Source: Acanthochlamys bracteata (lineage: Eukaryota > Streptophyta > Magnoliopsida > Pandanales > Velloziaceae). From it: a DNA stretch of 64,000 nucleotides. The stretch is from positions 6,386,001 to 6,450,000 of the forward strand of contig CM034127.1 in NCBI GenBank assembly GCA_019914995.1, read 5' to 3'. Below are positions 12,326 through 24,674 of the stretch, one piece after another. The notes under the pieces were generated by a model. That model had not been told where the DNA came from. It saw nothing but the letters and a program-made list of their open reading frames with translations, and ran no database searches. The position numbers and the translations under genes are program-made. Each line of letters opens with the position of its first letter. The stretch's first letter is position 1.

Positions 12326-13526
12326 ATTGAATATTGATGAAAGCGGTTAAGTTGTGATGGAGAGCGTTGAAGATACTTACCAAGCATACTTGCTAAACCA
12401 ATTTTTGAGACTTTTTAGATGCTTTTGAAAAAAAAAATTCTAAATGAATTTTTTTTTAAAATTTAAGTTTATTTTTTAAAAATAAATAAAAATAAATAAT
12501 AAAAAAGTTATAAATAGATTTTTTTATACTTTTAGATTTTTAAATAAATTATATAATATTATAAAAGTTTTATAAATAAAACGTTAGTATGATACGGATG
12601 ATATAGCAGGCATATTTTATCGTTTGGAAGCAGATCATTCGCCTCCTACAAAACAATTTGAAGGACGCAAGAAAGGGGAAGGTAGAGGATTACAATTACT
12701 GTTGGTAGCAATGGCGATAGTTCAAAGAAAGTTCCTCTTTAAAATTAGTGGCAAGTATGCCGATATGTTTTAATGGCGTATTTATTAACAATTTAAACTT
12801 ATTTTTTCTTTCAAATTTGATTCTAATTCATTTTCAAATCAAATACTACAAAATTTGAATTCAATTTTTTCCCAATAATTTTACCTTTATAATTCAAATC
12901 TACTCTAAAAATCTCACTTAAAATTTATTTTTAATAACACATATATACAAAATTAAACTTATTTTTAAATATTATTTTTAAAATAATTTATTCTTGAACT
13001 CAGTCTCAAAAGTTTAGTACAGCGCAAAGAAAACATATTTTGTAGAAGAACCAGAGCATCGAGAAAGGAAAATTAGAAACCACAAATAATGAGGTAATAA
13101 GGCAATTCATTTTTAATCAAAATTTTGATTTTTGTTTTTTTATTTTGGGTTTACCAAGTCTGTTGCACGAATTTGAATTTATAAAATATTCTATTCCAAT
13201 AAAATTTTGAGGCTCAGCTGGAGCCTTGTTTTGGCTTTGTTTTTCACAAAAGCAATTATCAACTTTTCAATTTTACATTTTTTAATAAACTTTCTACATA
13301 TTCTACAAAATTGATTTTAAAATTTATAAAATATAAAAAATATTATATTGTAAGATCCTATCATTGTTTATTTTTGTTATTTTTGTAAGATCAAAAAATA
13401 AAACTCCTTTTTTAAAATAGAAAAAAATATTTTTTAATCAGAAAAGTATTTTATATAAGTATTACCAAACTCTTCATCGACCAAAATCGACAATTTTGAT
13501 TAAATACTTATAACAAACAATGTTAG
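12326..13526. other. AT-rich intergenic DNA with degraded MITE-like segments
   Basis: Segments about 12395-12580, 12760-13010 and 13200-13475 have the A/T-run architecture of the 250-bp foldback family (for example TATAAGTATTACCAAAC at the end of the last one). No coding potential was seen. Confidence 0.35.
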
Positions 13527-14694
13527 CATAACCGATCTGAATGTTGACCCGAAATTCTCTTCGGATCAACAGTTCACGGTCCACTTGGTCGGCTTACCCG
13601 ATTGGACCATTTAGTCGATCTACCAACTTGCATTTGTAGAGGTGGAGTACCGAAAGCAACGACAACAACAGGGACCTTGTGGAGAGAGGATCAAAGAAGA
13701 AGAAGATCAAGATGATTAAGCTAATCGATCGAGCCTAGCGATGGAAGAATTCTACAAGGGTAGAACATTTTTGGCGAGCGATAAGCGACGGAGCAAATAA
13801 ATAGAAAAAGTGTAGACAACCTTACTTCACCCGAAAAAAGGAAAACAATAAAAGAAACTGATGACTTAACTCAATATTTTTTTTGACTTTATACAAATGC
13901 AAAGCTACAGATAGGTAAAATGTATCGGAGTTGAAAAACCACAACAATCTTCCAAACCACTTTCATTACAATTTCGATTCGAACAACCAAAAAATTGTCA
14001 GAGCAAAAAAGGTGAAAAATTATTACAAATATAACTAAAGAAGAAGAACAAATCAACGAGATTGAACAATAACTAGATCGTTCACAACACAGAGAAAGAC
14101 CGACAATGAAAGATCCATATTCTAGATAATGAAGAATGACGAGATCCAAATTCTTAAATGCCTCACTGAATTAAATCGAGAGAATTACAAAATGAAAATT
14201 GTAAGAAATCGCGTCACAAGAGAGCGTTTGGATCGTTCGTGTTTGGGTCCGCTCGTGATCCTTTCCAAGTGGAGAGAACTCCATATAAACAACAAACCAA
14301 GTGAAAAATGGTAGAAAGAAGACACAGGAATAAGTTGAAGAAAACAGAGAAAAAAGAACGCTATCTCGAATAGAGAGGTGTCGGGAGAAGAAAATAATAG
14401 ATTACCAAAGCTAATTTTTAAGATAAATAAAAAAACAAACACCATTTTAGAAAATGAAGGGCAAAATTTTAATTAAGTATCATCTTTCAGTAACAATTAA
14501 AAATAAATTTTTTTTAATACTAATCGGGTCGATCCGGTCGGACGGATCACTAGATCAACCCGAAAATTGTACAGATTGGTTCGAGTCAATTCAAGTCAGT
14601 TGCAGATCTAAATTATTTTGTAGATCCGAACAAATTTAGGTTCCTGATCGATGATTTTCAGATCGATCCGGATTGTCCGGATCTTATAACTATG
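13527..14694. mobile_element. Non-autonomous DNA transposon-like element, CATAG family, copy 1
   Basis: The ends are inverted: TTAGCATAAC at the left (from 13524) and ATAACTATGCTAA at the right (to 14697). The GC-richer terminal regions are full of GATCCG and GACCCG motifs. The right terminal 180 bp resembles the right end of 21961-22728, which has the same final TATAACTATG or TGATAACTATG. Open frames inside (86 codons, minus, at 13889-14149 and 14185-14445) lack known motifs. I could not establish a target duplication or superfamily. Confidence 0.45.
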
Positions 14695-14928
14695 CTAAAA
14701 AAATTTAAATTTTTTAGCCACGTTTTTATTGCTATTGACATTTGTTTTACGTTTATAAAGAGTTTACGAAGTTAGCTTATTTCTTTTTCCATACGAATAA
14801 GATCGATTTAAAGTTTAATTGCTGAAAATTTTTTAAGACCGTCTTTTGCTTATTTTGCTATTAATAATCACTTGCACTTGCGAAAGATTTCAGTCAATAA
14901 ATAATTTCTTTTGTTGTATAATAATAAA

Positions 14929-17825
14929 TGTCACGGTATGACTATTTTGACTTTTCTCCCCATCCAAATTTATCTTGGTAAAATACTTTTTACCTAGATA
15001 AAATTACCTTATACATAAGCCAAGTCTTGAGTATGGTAGAATACTCTAGATAAATGATAGTTTCTATAAATTTATGAAAAGGTAGAAAATACTCTAAAAA
15101 GGTAGAGATTTTTGTAAGGGATATTATGTAAAAACTTTCTGGATCATGTTTTCTCCATCGTCCGATCAAAACAATCTCCACCGTTCGTTGAGAAGGTGAA
15201 GAAGCTATAAATAGGAGAGGTGAGCTCTCATTTGGAGGCATTAAGAAATTCAAACAAGAGTTGTATTCAAGCAAAGTAATACAAAGCTTTCTTCCCAAAA
15301 GCTCTCTCTTCAAATGTTCCTTACTTTTTCTCTAATCCATTCAAATTTTCTTAGCTATCTTTGATAGCTCATTTCGGTGAAGGCTAACTTAGCCACAAAA
15401 GAGGGTAACTAAGTGCTGCACGAGCCAAGTTATAAACTCTAGGCCCATGACAAATGGCATCAGAGCCAAAATTCTGCCAATCACAAATGGCAAGCGGAAG
15501 CGATGTTACCTTCAATGAGGGAAAGGAGATTAAAAGGAGAGCTTCCGAGAGCAGTCGCCAACGCAAAGAGAAGTATAGGGACGTAATGTCGGAAGTGAAC
15601 GTAAGGCTCGATAGGGTGGAGCTTGCTATGGCGGATAAGGTCGACCAATTTGAGGAGTTAGGCCAAATCGAGAAGCTCGAGAAGGGACAAAAAAACTTCG
15701 TGGAAAGATGCGAGGTGCCTTGAACGTAGTGACCGAATCATCGTCTCGCCAAGGTAAGACCCTTACAAACTCTCTCTTGGGTGATGTGGAAGCTTTTCGG
15801 GGGGAAGTTGGGACTTTTAGGAAAAAGGTTATAAGATTGGCCAATGAGTTGAGGAATGTTCGAGAGGATTGGGTACTTTGCAAGATGGCGGTTACGTAAG
15901 GGGAGTTTCTGCCGTACCCTCAATTTCAACTCTTTCGAAGATGGATGTTCCAAAATCCAAGGCATATAAGGGTGCGTGAAACGCGAAGGAGATTAATAAC
16001 TTTCTTTGGAGATTGGAGCAACTCTTTAAGAGTACCAGCATCACGGGGAATGCAGGTAAGATCGATAATGCCACTCTTTATCTTGAGGATACCGCAATGG
16101 TATGGTAGAGGAGGAGGCGTTCCGAATCGAGAAGGGGACATGCACCATTGCCAACTGGGAAGAGTTCAAGAGGGAACTCAAACGATAATTCTATCCGGTG
16201 ATGTCGATGATAAGGCAAGGGTAAAGCTTCGTTGCTTGACCCATCGGGATAGTAAAAGGGACTATGTTAAGGAATTTTCCGAGTTAATCGTAGAGATCAC
16301 TAATTTTTAGAAAGGGAGGCCCTTTTTTGTTTCGTGGATAGATTACAAACATGGATAAGGTTGGAGATCCAGCGTAAAATACTTCAAGATCTCAACCCTG
16401 CCATTGTCATAGCCGAGTCCTTTATAGAGTTCCACCGGCTTGAAAATCATAAGACTCGAGAAGATTTCAAAAACAATGGTGGTGGAGAGATAACCAGCAA
16501 GTCAAGGAAACAAAACTTGACCCACTAAAGACCAAGGGAGGCTCCCATAGAGGCCAAGAAAGCAATTGTAAGAATCGACAGAATGGTAAAAATCTACTAA
16601 AATACTTCTTTTATAATGGACCACGTATGGCCAGAGAGTGTCCAAAACGGAACAAGCTTTAAGTTTTAATGGAAACAATGGATGGGCCACAAGAGCAACT
16701 TGAAGAAGTAAAGATGGGTTCTTTACAACTCCTCTATTCAGTCAAAGCCAACGAAGATGTGCGGCGACGTGAAGTAAAGGAGCGACCATACGTGATGGTT
16801 AAGATTAATGGGCAAAAGATACGCACTTTGGTGGACAAAGGGCTACCCACAACTTCCTTGATGAAAAGGAAACTAAAAGACTTGGAATTAAGTACGAAAC
16901 GGGACGAGGATGGCTTAAAGCAGTCAATTCCAAACCCAAATCAAATTTAGGAGTTGCTTATGGAGTAAAGGCATGCATAGGTGAGTGGTCTGGCCTTATG
17001 GACTTCTCCGTTATGAATATGGATAATTTTTCTATAGTTTTTGGGATGGAGTTCTTGTATCGTGTGAGGGTCATGCCTATTCCATTTGCCCATTCCATAT
17101 GAATCTTAGATGAAGAACATATGTGTATGGTACCTTTGTCGTGTGAAGCGAATATCCAAATCAGGACTAAATCTGCCATACAACTCTGGAAACGGCCTAT
17201 CTGTCGGGACGAGCTGCTAAAGAAAAACAAAGGGTTTAAGTAGAAAAAGCTACCCAAAGAGGAGGGATAAGGAGTTTCACAACAGCTCTACACAACCACG
17301 ATGAGGGCATCACGAAATAGATGGGAACGAATATCACGGTATGGCTATTTTGACTTTTTTCCTCATCTAAATTACCTTAGTAAAATACTTTTTACCTAGG
17401 TAAAATTATCTTGTACATAAACCAAGTCTAAAGTATGGTAGAGTACTCTAAATAAAAGATAGTTGGCATAAATTTAGAGAAAGATAGAGAATACTCTAGA
17501 AAGGTGGAGATTTTTGTAAGAAATATTATATAAAAATTTTCTGGACCATGTCCATCGTCCGATCATAATAATTTTTACCGTCCGTTGAGGTGTGAGCTCT
17601 CATTTGGAGGTATTAAGAAAATAAAAAAAGAGTTGTATTCAAGCAAAGTAATACAAAACTTTTTTTCCAAAAGCTCCTTTCTCAAATATTCTTTACTTTT
17701 TCTCTAGTCCATTTAAGTTTTCTTAGCTATCTTTAATAGCTCATTTAGATAAAAGACAAATTTAGCTCCAAAGAAAAGTGATTAAGTGCCGCACAAGCCA
17801 AAGTATAAACTTTAGTTCCGTAATA
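14929..17825 (+). mobile_element. Non-autonomous LTR retrotransposon with gag only (TR-GAG-like, Ty3/Gypsy-related), fossil
   Basis: Two long direct repeats border it: 14929-15452 and 17332-17825. They share TATGG/ACTATTTTGACTTTT, AGTACTCTA-type segments and the end AAGCCAAG..ATAAACT. Just inside the left repeat is TGGCATCAGAGCC (15455-15467), matching the initiator-tRNA-Met primer site. The interior of about 1.9 kb holds gag-like sequence (about 15460-16320, with a VKEFSELIVEI segment) and a protease-like block (about 16780-16950, VMVKINGQKIRTLVDKG). I find no reverse transcriptase, RNase H or integrase, and the interior is too short for them. The element is broken in several places. The long repeats differ by substitutions and an indel of about 30 bp, so it is fairly old. 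A TATA-like CTATAAATAG lies in the left repeat. Confidence 0.82.
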
Positions 17826-20118
17826 TAAAGTATCGGCATAGCGGCTGAGATTGAACTCTTATTTTTTATGAATTTAAAACATATCGAACTACTAAAATTT
17901 AATGAATTGAATTGACAAATAAGTAACCAAATTAAGACTCTAGTGTATTGAACTCATCAATTTAATGGAATATATAAAAATATCAAAAAAAATTTTGAAA
18001 TAAAATATATATAGTAAATTTTTTTAAAATGAATTATTTTATTCTAAAATATAGAAATTATATACTATTAAAATTACAAAATATAAATATTATTAAATTA
18101 TTAAAAATATATATTTAAATTAATTCATAAAATAAAAAACACTATTTTCGACATTACTTATAAATTTCTTTCATTTAAATTTTTATTGATATATTATAGT
18201 AAAATGTTTATAATATTCTATAATTTTTTAAAATTTAAAAATAAATTTTACGTCAAAAAAGTTTAACATTATTAATTTTTACTTTGTTAATACAATTAAT
18301 TCATTTTCTAAAACTTTAAATAATTTTAGTTTAGAAATTTGTTACTTAAAAGTAATCCAAGATTGCTATAAATACTTTTCATTTTCTCCAATCACCTTAC
18401 GATTCTTGATGTTTTGAAGACAACACACTTTTCGAACGTGTCACTAAAGAAGGATAGTTTAGGAAATGTAGAAATAACACGCAGAGCGCAATCAAAGCTC
18501 CAAGGATCTTTCCTTCTGTTTTAAAATTATAGAACAACTTTTCGCGACATTCACGTAATTAACGGTAGGTGCTTCAAGTATTTATATCAATTAAAAGATT
18601 AATTTTTTTCTAAATTTTAAAAAATTTTAAATATATATATATATCACTTCGAATTATTTTTTATATCTCAAATCTACCCCTAATAAAGAGAAGAAAACCT
18701 TCATACCTGTTGATTTTGGCGGTGGTTGTTCGTGCAACCTCACGAACTGTATCCACCAAATTTGGCAAATCTGTTTGAGTAACAAGTGCTAACCCTACTA
18801 AATTTTTATTTATTAGTCCGCAACGTAGCTTGTGGCGATGCCATTTTGGGCAATTATTGAATTAATTAATCTTCTTTAGTGTAAATTTATTCCCACACGG
18901 TTCATGTAATCTTACGCGATCGACACGTTGCCTTGCTTTGTATAGTAGAATCATTGCAGCAAATGAGAATGATTAAGAGGGCTTGAAAAACTTTTACTAA
19001 GTTGTTCAATTAAGTTTGAGCTAGGCTTTGTGATAGTGGTTACGAGAAACCTTTTCAAGATGAGTGTTAGAGTTCTAGCTACGAGCTTCTTTAGTGTACA
19101 GTTTGATGATGAGTTGTTAATTATCAATTGCATTGCTTAAAGAATACTTGTTGCACATTATTAACCATTAAAGAATTAGTGATCATATATGTAATATATA
19201 AGGGAAGAGGAAGGAGGATTTTAAAAAGTGCAGCCAACAAACAATTAAAGGTACAAGATTCTTTTGGCATTTTCCTTACAGGAGGAAGATACTGTTTTGC
19301 ATTTGGTTGTAGAACCAAAATGAGCTAGAAAGATCGGTGAATTTGTTGTAGTTGTAAAATGTCGTGCTACATTTTAAGTTCATCCAAAGTTTATGGTCAT
19401 ATTTAGATGTGCTTATTTCTCTAAGTTGTTTTACAAATATTGCACCGTGTTGTAGGATGTTGAAAAATGGTACTTTTTTTGCGAAAGAAATCACTTAGTT
19501 CATTGTTTTTGATAAGTTAAAGAACTATAATTTATTAAAATAAGTCAAGCCATAATACTTCTGCTTCTGGGGAATTCAAAAAAACTCATTGATGTTCCTC
19601 ATTTTTGGACATATTTGTTCATAAAAAATTACAAAATTATGTTAGTTTCGCGTATTAAGGCAAAATATTAATTTTCATTAATATAAAATGCTATTACTAA
19701 TATAAATATAATGAAAATATTAGAAATTAATTATGTATACAAAGTATACTAAGTAACTATTTAAATTTGTATATAAATTTTATATAAAGAATTCATAAAA
19801 TTAGCGTATACTGCATATACTACATATTTAAAAATATTTCAATTATTATTACTTTTGTTCACTTTGTAAATATTCTTTTACTCAACACTATTTTCATCTT
19901 ATTTTATTGATAAATTATTATCCAAATATTTTTATGAGATTTTTTCTTTGAGAAATAAATCTAATTTATTATTTCAGAAATAAGTTTCTTCTTTCGGTAA
20001 TCTTAAGTGAAACCACATATACCTTATGATGAATGTCGCGATGTTATAAGGATGTCAAGTAGCTGATTTGCAATGCCGTGGAATCCCTATACCTTACGCT
20101 GCTTTGATTTTCGTTGTA
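17826..20118. other. Intergenic DNA without supported genes
   Basis: It is AT-rich with short overlapping open frames near 18951-19494 (60-72 codons) on both strands. None has a start context, domain or splice pattern I trust. An ATATAT microsatellite lies near 18635-18645. Confidence 0.3.
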
Positions 20119-20126
20119 ATGTGCCC

Positions 20127-20609
20127 TAGAGGTGAAAAAAATGGGCGGGACCGGACTAACCCGGTCCGGGCCAAGTTAATAGATTGGGCCGAGCTGGCCA
20201 AGTTTGAGTGAAGCATCCGGCCCGTACTAGCCCAATCCAATTTTATTTATTACGATCCAATCCGGCCCATTTATTAGATTAGTATTTTTATTTTATATAA
20301 AAAATAGAATTTAAAAATTATTTTTAAAATAAAAAATAAAAAATAAATATCTTAGTATTAAAATTTATTTTTTTAGTAATATAAAAATATTTTTTTATTG
20401 AAATTTGATCAGATCAACGGTCAATATTGACCGATCAATATAGCGAAGATCGAAATGAATGATCGTCATAGTTTACCCGCTCGCCTGTGAAAATTAGACC
20501 ATACCGATCCGATCCTACCACTATTCATCGGGTCGGAACGGGTCAATGTCTAGGCCAACTAACTAGACCACATGCCGACCCGTTTAGTCCGACCTATTTT
20601 ACATTTCTA
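20127..20609. mobile_element. hAT-type MITE, GC-rich-ended subfamily
   Basis: A 483-bp element starting TAGAGGTGAAAAAAATGGGC and ending TACATTTCTA. It is flanked by ATGTGCCC (20119-20126) and ATGTGTCC (20610-20617), 7 of 8 matching. The terminal regions carry inverted GGGCGGGACCGGACT and GGTCGGAACGGG-type motifs around an AT-rich core. It is non-coding. Confidence 0.7.
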
Positions 20610-20617
20610 ATGTGTCC

Positions 20618-21960
20618 TTAGAACTTAGGTGTATGCTTTGTTGGTTCCCATGGTAGCTTCTGATGCTAGTTGGATGTTGCTTTCTTTTGTTCTTATACCC
20701 ATTTGATAATCGTGATTAAAGATTTTGTTTTTATTATGGTAATCTTAGATTGCCTTTACACTATTACTTCAGAAATTTATTTTAATCTATATAAGTTTTA
20801 TAAAACTGAATTTGATAAATTAGATAAAATATATATTATGTATGAAGTCGATAAGTTTCAAATAAATTAAAAAATAGATAGTAAGTCCAATTCAGAATTC
20901 AGTGACATTTTTTTTTTTTTGAGAAATTAAAATAAACCTTAAGTGCTCATATAAATTATTACATATGAGTGTCTATATTTAATTAAATATAGGACAAAAA
21001 ATGGAACCTTCTACATCCATTCATAAGTGGTTGGCACTTTTTGGGCTTTCACAAAAATATTATCCAAAAAACCTCAATAAAATGAACAACAATCTTATTC
21101 TGATTATTTCTTAAAATAAAAACACTAAAACAAGAATTCAGATGAACTAATTTTAAAATAGAGTAGTTTTAAAAGGTAATTCAGACTACCGAGACATTTG
21201 GAAATAAATTTAGAATAGAATTTTTTTAAAATAAAAAATATTTTTATTATTTTAAAAAATAATAAAATATATATAAAAAAATTTTATTATGTAGAATTTT
21301 TTTAAATTTTTTAAAAATTTAAATAATTTTTTAAATATTTATAAATATATATTAAGAAATATAAATTAAAAATTAAAAAATTATTTTTATGATAACTTTA
21401 AACAAACAGCCTGCGGATTTTGGTCCCGAGCCAGTATCAAGCCCACTTAAGTAGATTCGTTTCATGAAGCCCACTTTCTAGTTCTTTCATTACTTTCCAA
21501 TCATTCTGAACCAAATTGGATACCTGCTTTATTAGGCCCATTCATGAAACAATGAGCTCTAGAAAACTCGTACGTGTCGTGGCAGCGCAGTTATCATCAT
21601 TCAGTTTGAGAGTGCGAGGACAAATTTCAAATTTATACTCCTCCCAGTGCATGATAACTGTAGATGTACTACTTCTATTAAAAATATGAAATATTTCATG
21701 TGGCCATTTCATGTAAAAGAGAAACAATTTGTAACAAAATTGCAAGTCATATTGCTCGTGATGCTTATATATCAAACCAATAAAAAATCTATAGGAAAAA
21801 AGAACTAATATGGAAACCTATAATATTTATCCATGGAATAATTAGGCACCGATTGATTGATAGTACATTTCAAAATTTTTAATTCTAATTTTTTATATAA
21901 TATTTTTTAATAAAATTTTTAATAGAATCTGAATAGTTGTTTATGTTGTTTTCATATGAT
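20618..21960. other. AT-rich intergenic DNA
   Basis: A degraded 250-bp-family foldback element spans about 21190-21412 (ATTTGGAAATAAA to AAACAAACAGCC). Open frames at 20670-20870 and 21542-21775 show no recognisable protein. Confidence 0.35.
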
Positions 21961-22728
21961 CATAGTCGTAAAAATCAATTCGGCTATCGATTCGTAAAGC
22001 TGTCCGGATCGCGAGGTCAATCTAGTGTTGATCTGTCTACCAATGCCAGTAATTGTATAGCCATTTCAAAACTGCAATAGTTGAATACCTAACACAGGCA
22101 ATTACAATAATTTAAGAAGCACCAACATCACTTAAAACTCCAATAAAACTTTAAAATACATCAATAAAATCAATAACATAAGCAACATTAACAAAAATCA
22201 CAAAAAAAGTTCACTGAAATTCAGCAAGAAAAAAAAAACAAAAATAAAAAGATCATCAAAGTTCATTACCTTCCTTCTTATTCTCCTAAACATTTACATC
22301 AAGATCATCAAAGTTCACCTGAGCAGGAGATTAGTAGAGCCGACGGAGAAGCGACGGATCTAGAGTTCTGAGTGAGTTCGATTGGCGAGAACAACGAAGA
22401 ATACAGTTAGAGAAGCCGGCGAAGCAGCGGCAGATTAAACTCCTACAGTAATGGATGCGGACCAAGCGCAGAGAAGAAAAGTTACGAAGCAGCTAAATGA
22501 AAAAAAAGCTAGACTTCATAACTAGCAAATTAGTAATTTTTTTAATAGAACATTCGAATTGACCCGTTCGACCGAGTCGACGGATCAACCGGAACTCGAT
22601 CCATCGATCCGAGTAAATCTGGGTCAACTGTACGAACGTGTCATTAATTTGCAGACCCGGAACGGTTTACGTTCTGATCTATGGTTTCGAATTGACCAGG
22701 ACAGGCCGATCCGGGTCTGATAACTATG
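21961..22728. mobile_element. Non-autonomous DNA transposon-like element, CATAG family, copy 2
   Basis: A 768-bp segment with inverted ends CATAGTCGTA and TGATAACTATG. Its terminal regions are GC-rich (GTCCGGATCG, GATCCGGGTC) and it has an AT-rich non-coding core. Its right end is alignable by eye with the right end of 13527-14694. No clear target duplication was found. Confidence 0.5.
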
Positions 22729-22800
22729 TTGATGATTATTAAGATTAATACCATATGATTTTTAAGTTTGATACTATCTATAAGTATAATTGCTATGATT

Positions 22801-23045
22801 TAGGCACCATTTAATGGTGGGTCTGACAACATTTTATTTTAACTTTTTATTTTGTATTTTTTAATAAACTTCTTATTTATCTTAAAATTTTAAAAAATAT
22901 TAAAAATAGTTTGTCCTAAAATCTTGTTATTGTTTATTTATATTATTTGTTTAAGGTAAAAAAATCTCATTTTTTGAAATATCTTTTAAAAATATTTTAT
23001 TTCAGAAAAAATTTATTTTATAAATACTTATAAAAGTTGAACTTT
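22801..23045. mobile_element. AT-rich foldback MITE-like segment
   Basis: It has the same architecture as the 250-bp family: a TTTTTAATAAACTT run, a palindromic centre with TTGTTTATTTATATTATTTG, and an ATAAATACTTATAA right side. The ends are poorly conserved. Confidence 0.4.
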
Positions 23046-23422
23046 GTAAGTGATGATCAAAATCATAATGCATTACTTGACTAGAATTACTTATTAAATA
23101 AGAATTCTGAAATTTCAATTTTATTCGTGATTTGTACCACCAATAAAATTAGATTTAGAAAATATATGTAACATATATCTCTAATGTGTGAGTATTAGGG
23201 CTTCTGTAAACTCATTCAACTGATTGGAATCTATTTTGATATCTCATTTTATATGGTTGTATGAAGGCGTAATTGAAAATTATATTGAATTTTGACTTGA
23301 GAGACATTACTCATATATAGCCTAAATGTTCTAGTTGTTTTGGCAATTCAATTCATTCTATGATTTCTATTCTCCCCTAGTCAATAGTAGTTGCTAGGTA
23401 TGTGAATCACATCAAGTATCTA

Positions 23423-24015
23423 TGTAGGATCGAATTCTCGAGTTAAAATAATTGACCAATTACTTAGTTATTTTTATCTCCTACATATATTCATATATTT
23501 ATTCTAGTACTCAATCAATATAGAACTATTAAAATTTTGGGTTGTTAATCTTACCAAGTTAGGATCCATTTGGCTTAACTTAAGACGAGTTATTGATTCA
23601 TCTACAAACTAACTAGTCTACTCTTCACTTAGGCATCATTCATAAGCCTCTCTACTACTATCCCAGATTTAACCCAACTTGAATGTCCAATAATCTCCCT
23701 TTAGCAACACGTCGAATGGCTCCACCTTACTGGACTCTGATACTAATTATAGAATCGGTCCCTAAGCTAAATGACTGGCTAACCATTTAGGAGTTAGCAT
23801 CTTCCAATTATAAAAACCTACTCATTACAGCACCCATCTAATATGAAATTATTAAATGGCGTAAGTTGTTAAGCCCACGAGATAGGATCTAGTTGACTCA
23901 ATCAAAAGCGTATTGCTGGATCACCTCCAAATTAGCTAATCCGTTTTTCATTTAGATATCATTTATAAGCCAATTTACTATTAAGTCGGGTTTAATCCAA
24001 GTTAGAGACCCAATA
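23423..24015 (-). mobile_element. TRIM (miniature LTR retrotransposon), family 1, well-preserved copy, fossil
   Basis: Read on the minus strand, two LTRs of about 270 bp (24015-23749 and 23692-23423) enclose a 56-bp interior. The interior has TAGTATCAGAGTCCAG (tRNA-Met primer site, 23745-23730) at one end and the purine tract AAAGGGAGAT (23702-23693) abutting the second LTR. The flanks are ATCTA (23418-23422) and GTCTA (24016-24020), 4 of 5 matching. There is no coding capacity. It belongs to the same family as 2718-3247 in the opposite orientation. Confidence 0.82.
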
Positions 24016-24214
24016 GTCTATGTGATTGCTTGATATTGGTCGGTAGCTATGATTAATGATGATGAGGGTATTTGATAATACGCTTTGCTCTATTTTTTAT
24101 TTTATTTAAAAATTTTTATGTCTTTAAATAATTATTTTATAATAGTTTATAAGATGTAATCCCATATTGTTAGCTATGATTATAATTATTAATCTTTTGA
24201 TAAACTTTCTATTT

Positions 24215-24674
24215 TGTTAATAAGATATAATCTCATATTGTTTATCAATAGTTCTGATGTGATATTTATAAAAACTTAAACTCACTACTCTCATCGCCAA
24301 TTGGTTTTGATGAAAATTTTAAATTCGTCACTTAGTATCAGAACAGATTGAGTTAGATCTGCCTGAGATGTGGGATAAATCTAATCTTATTATCCACTTC
24401 ATTTTAGGACATATAGTCTTTTTATTTAATGACTTGTCCGCTTCTTTTTAAAACGTGTAACCCACTATATTTAGGGCAAATAATCTGCTTCATTTAAGTT
24501 CATTACAAAGTAAATAGTCCATATTAATTTATTAAAAAAACGTTCCGCTGTAGGAGAGGTATTAAGAAAAATTTAGTCATATATTATTTATCAATAGTTT
24601 TGTAATCATATTAATAAAAATTTAGAGTCACTACATATTACCAATTGATTTGAAAACAATTCTAAATTTCATCA
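24215..24674 (+). mobile_element. TRIM, family 2 (about 115-bp LTRs), fossil
   Basis: Direct repeats 24215-24330 and 24560-24674 share ATATT.TTTATCAATAGTT, CCAATTG.TTTGA and AATT..TCA ends. After the first repeat comes TTAGTATCAGAACAG (primer-site match). Before the second is the purine-rich TAGGAGAGG. The interior of about 230 bp is non-coding. An additional partial LTR start (AAGATGTAATCCCATATTG) lies near 24150. The target duplication is unclear. Confidence 0.7.
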
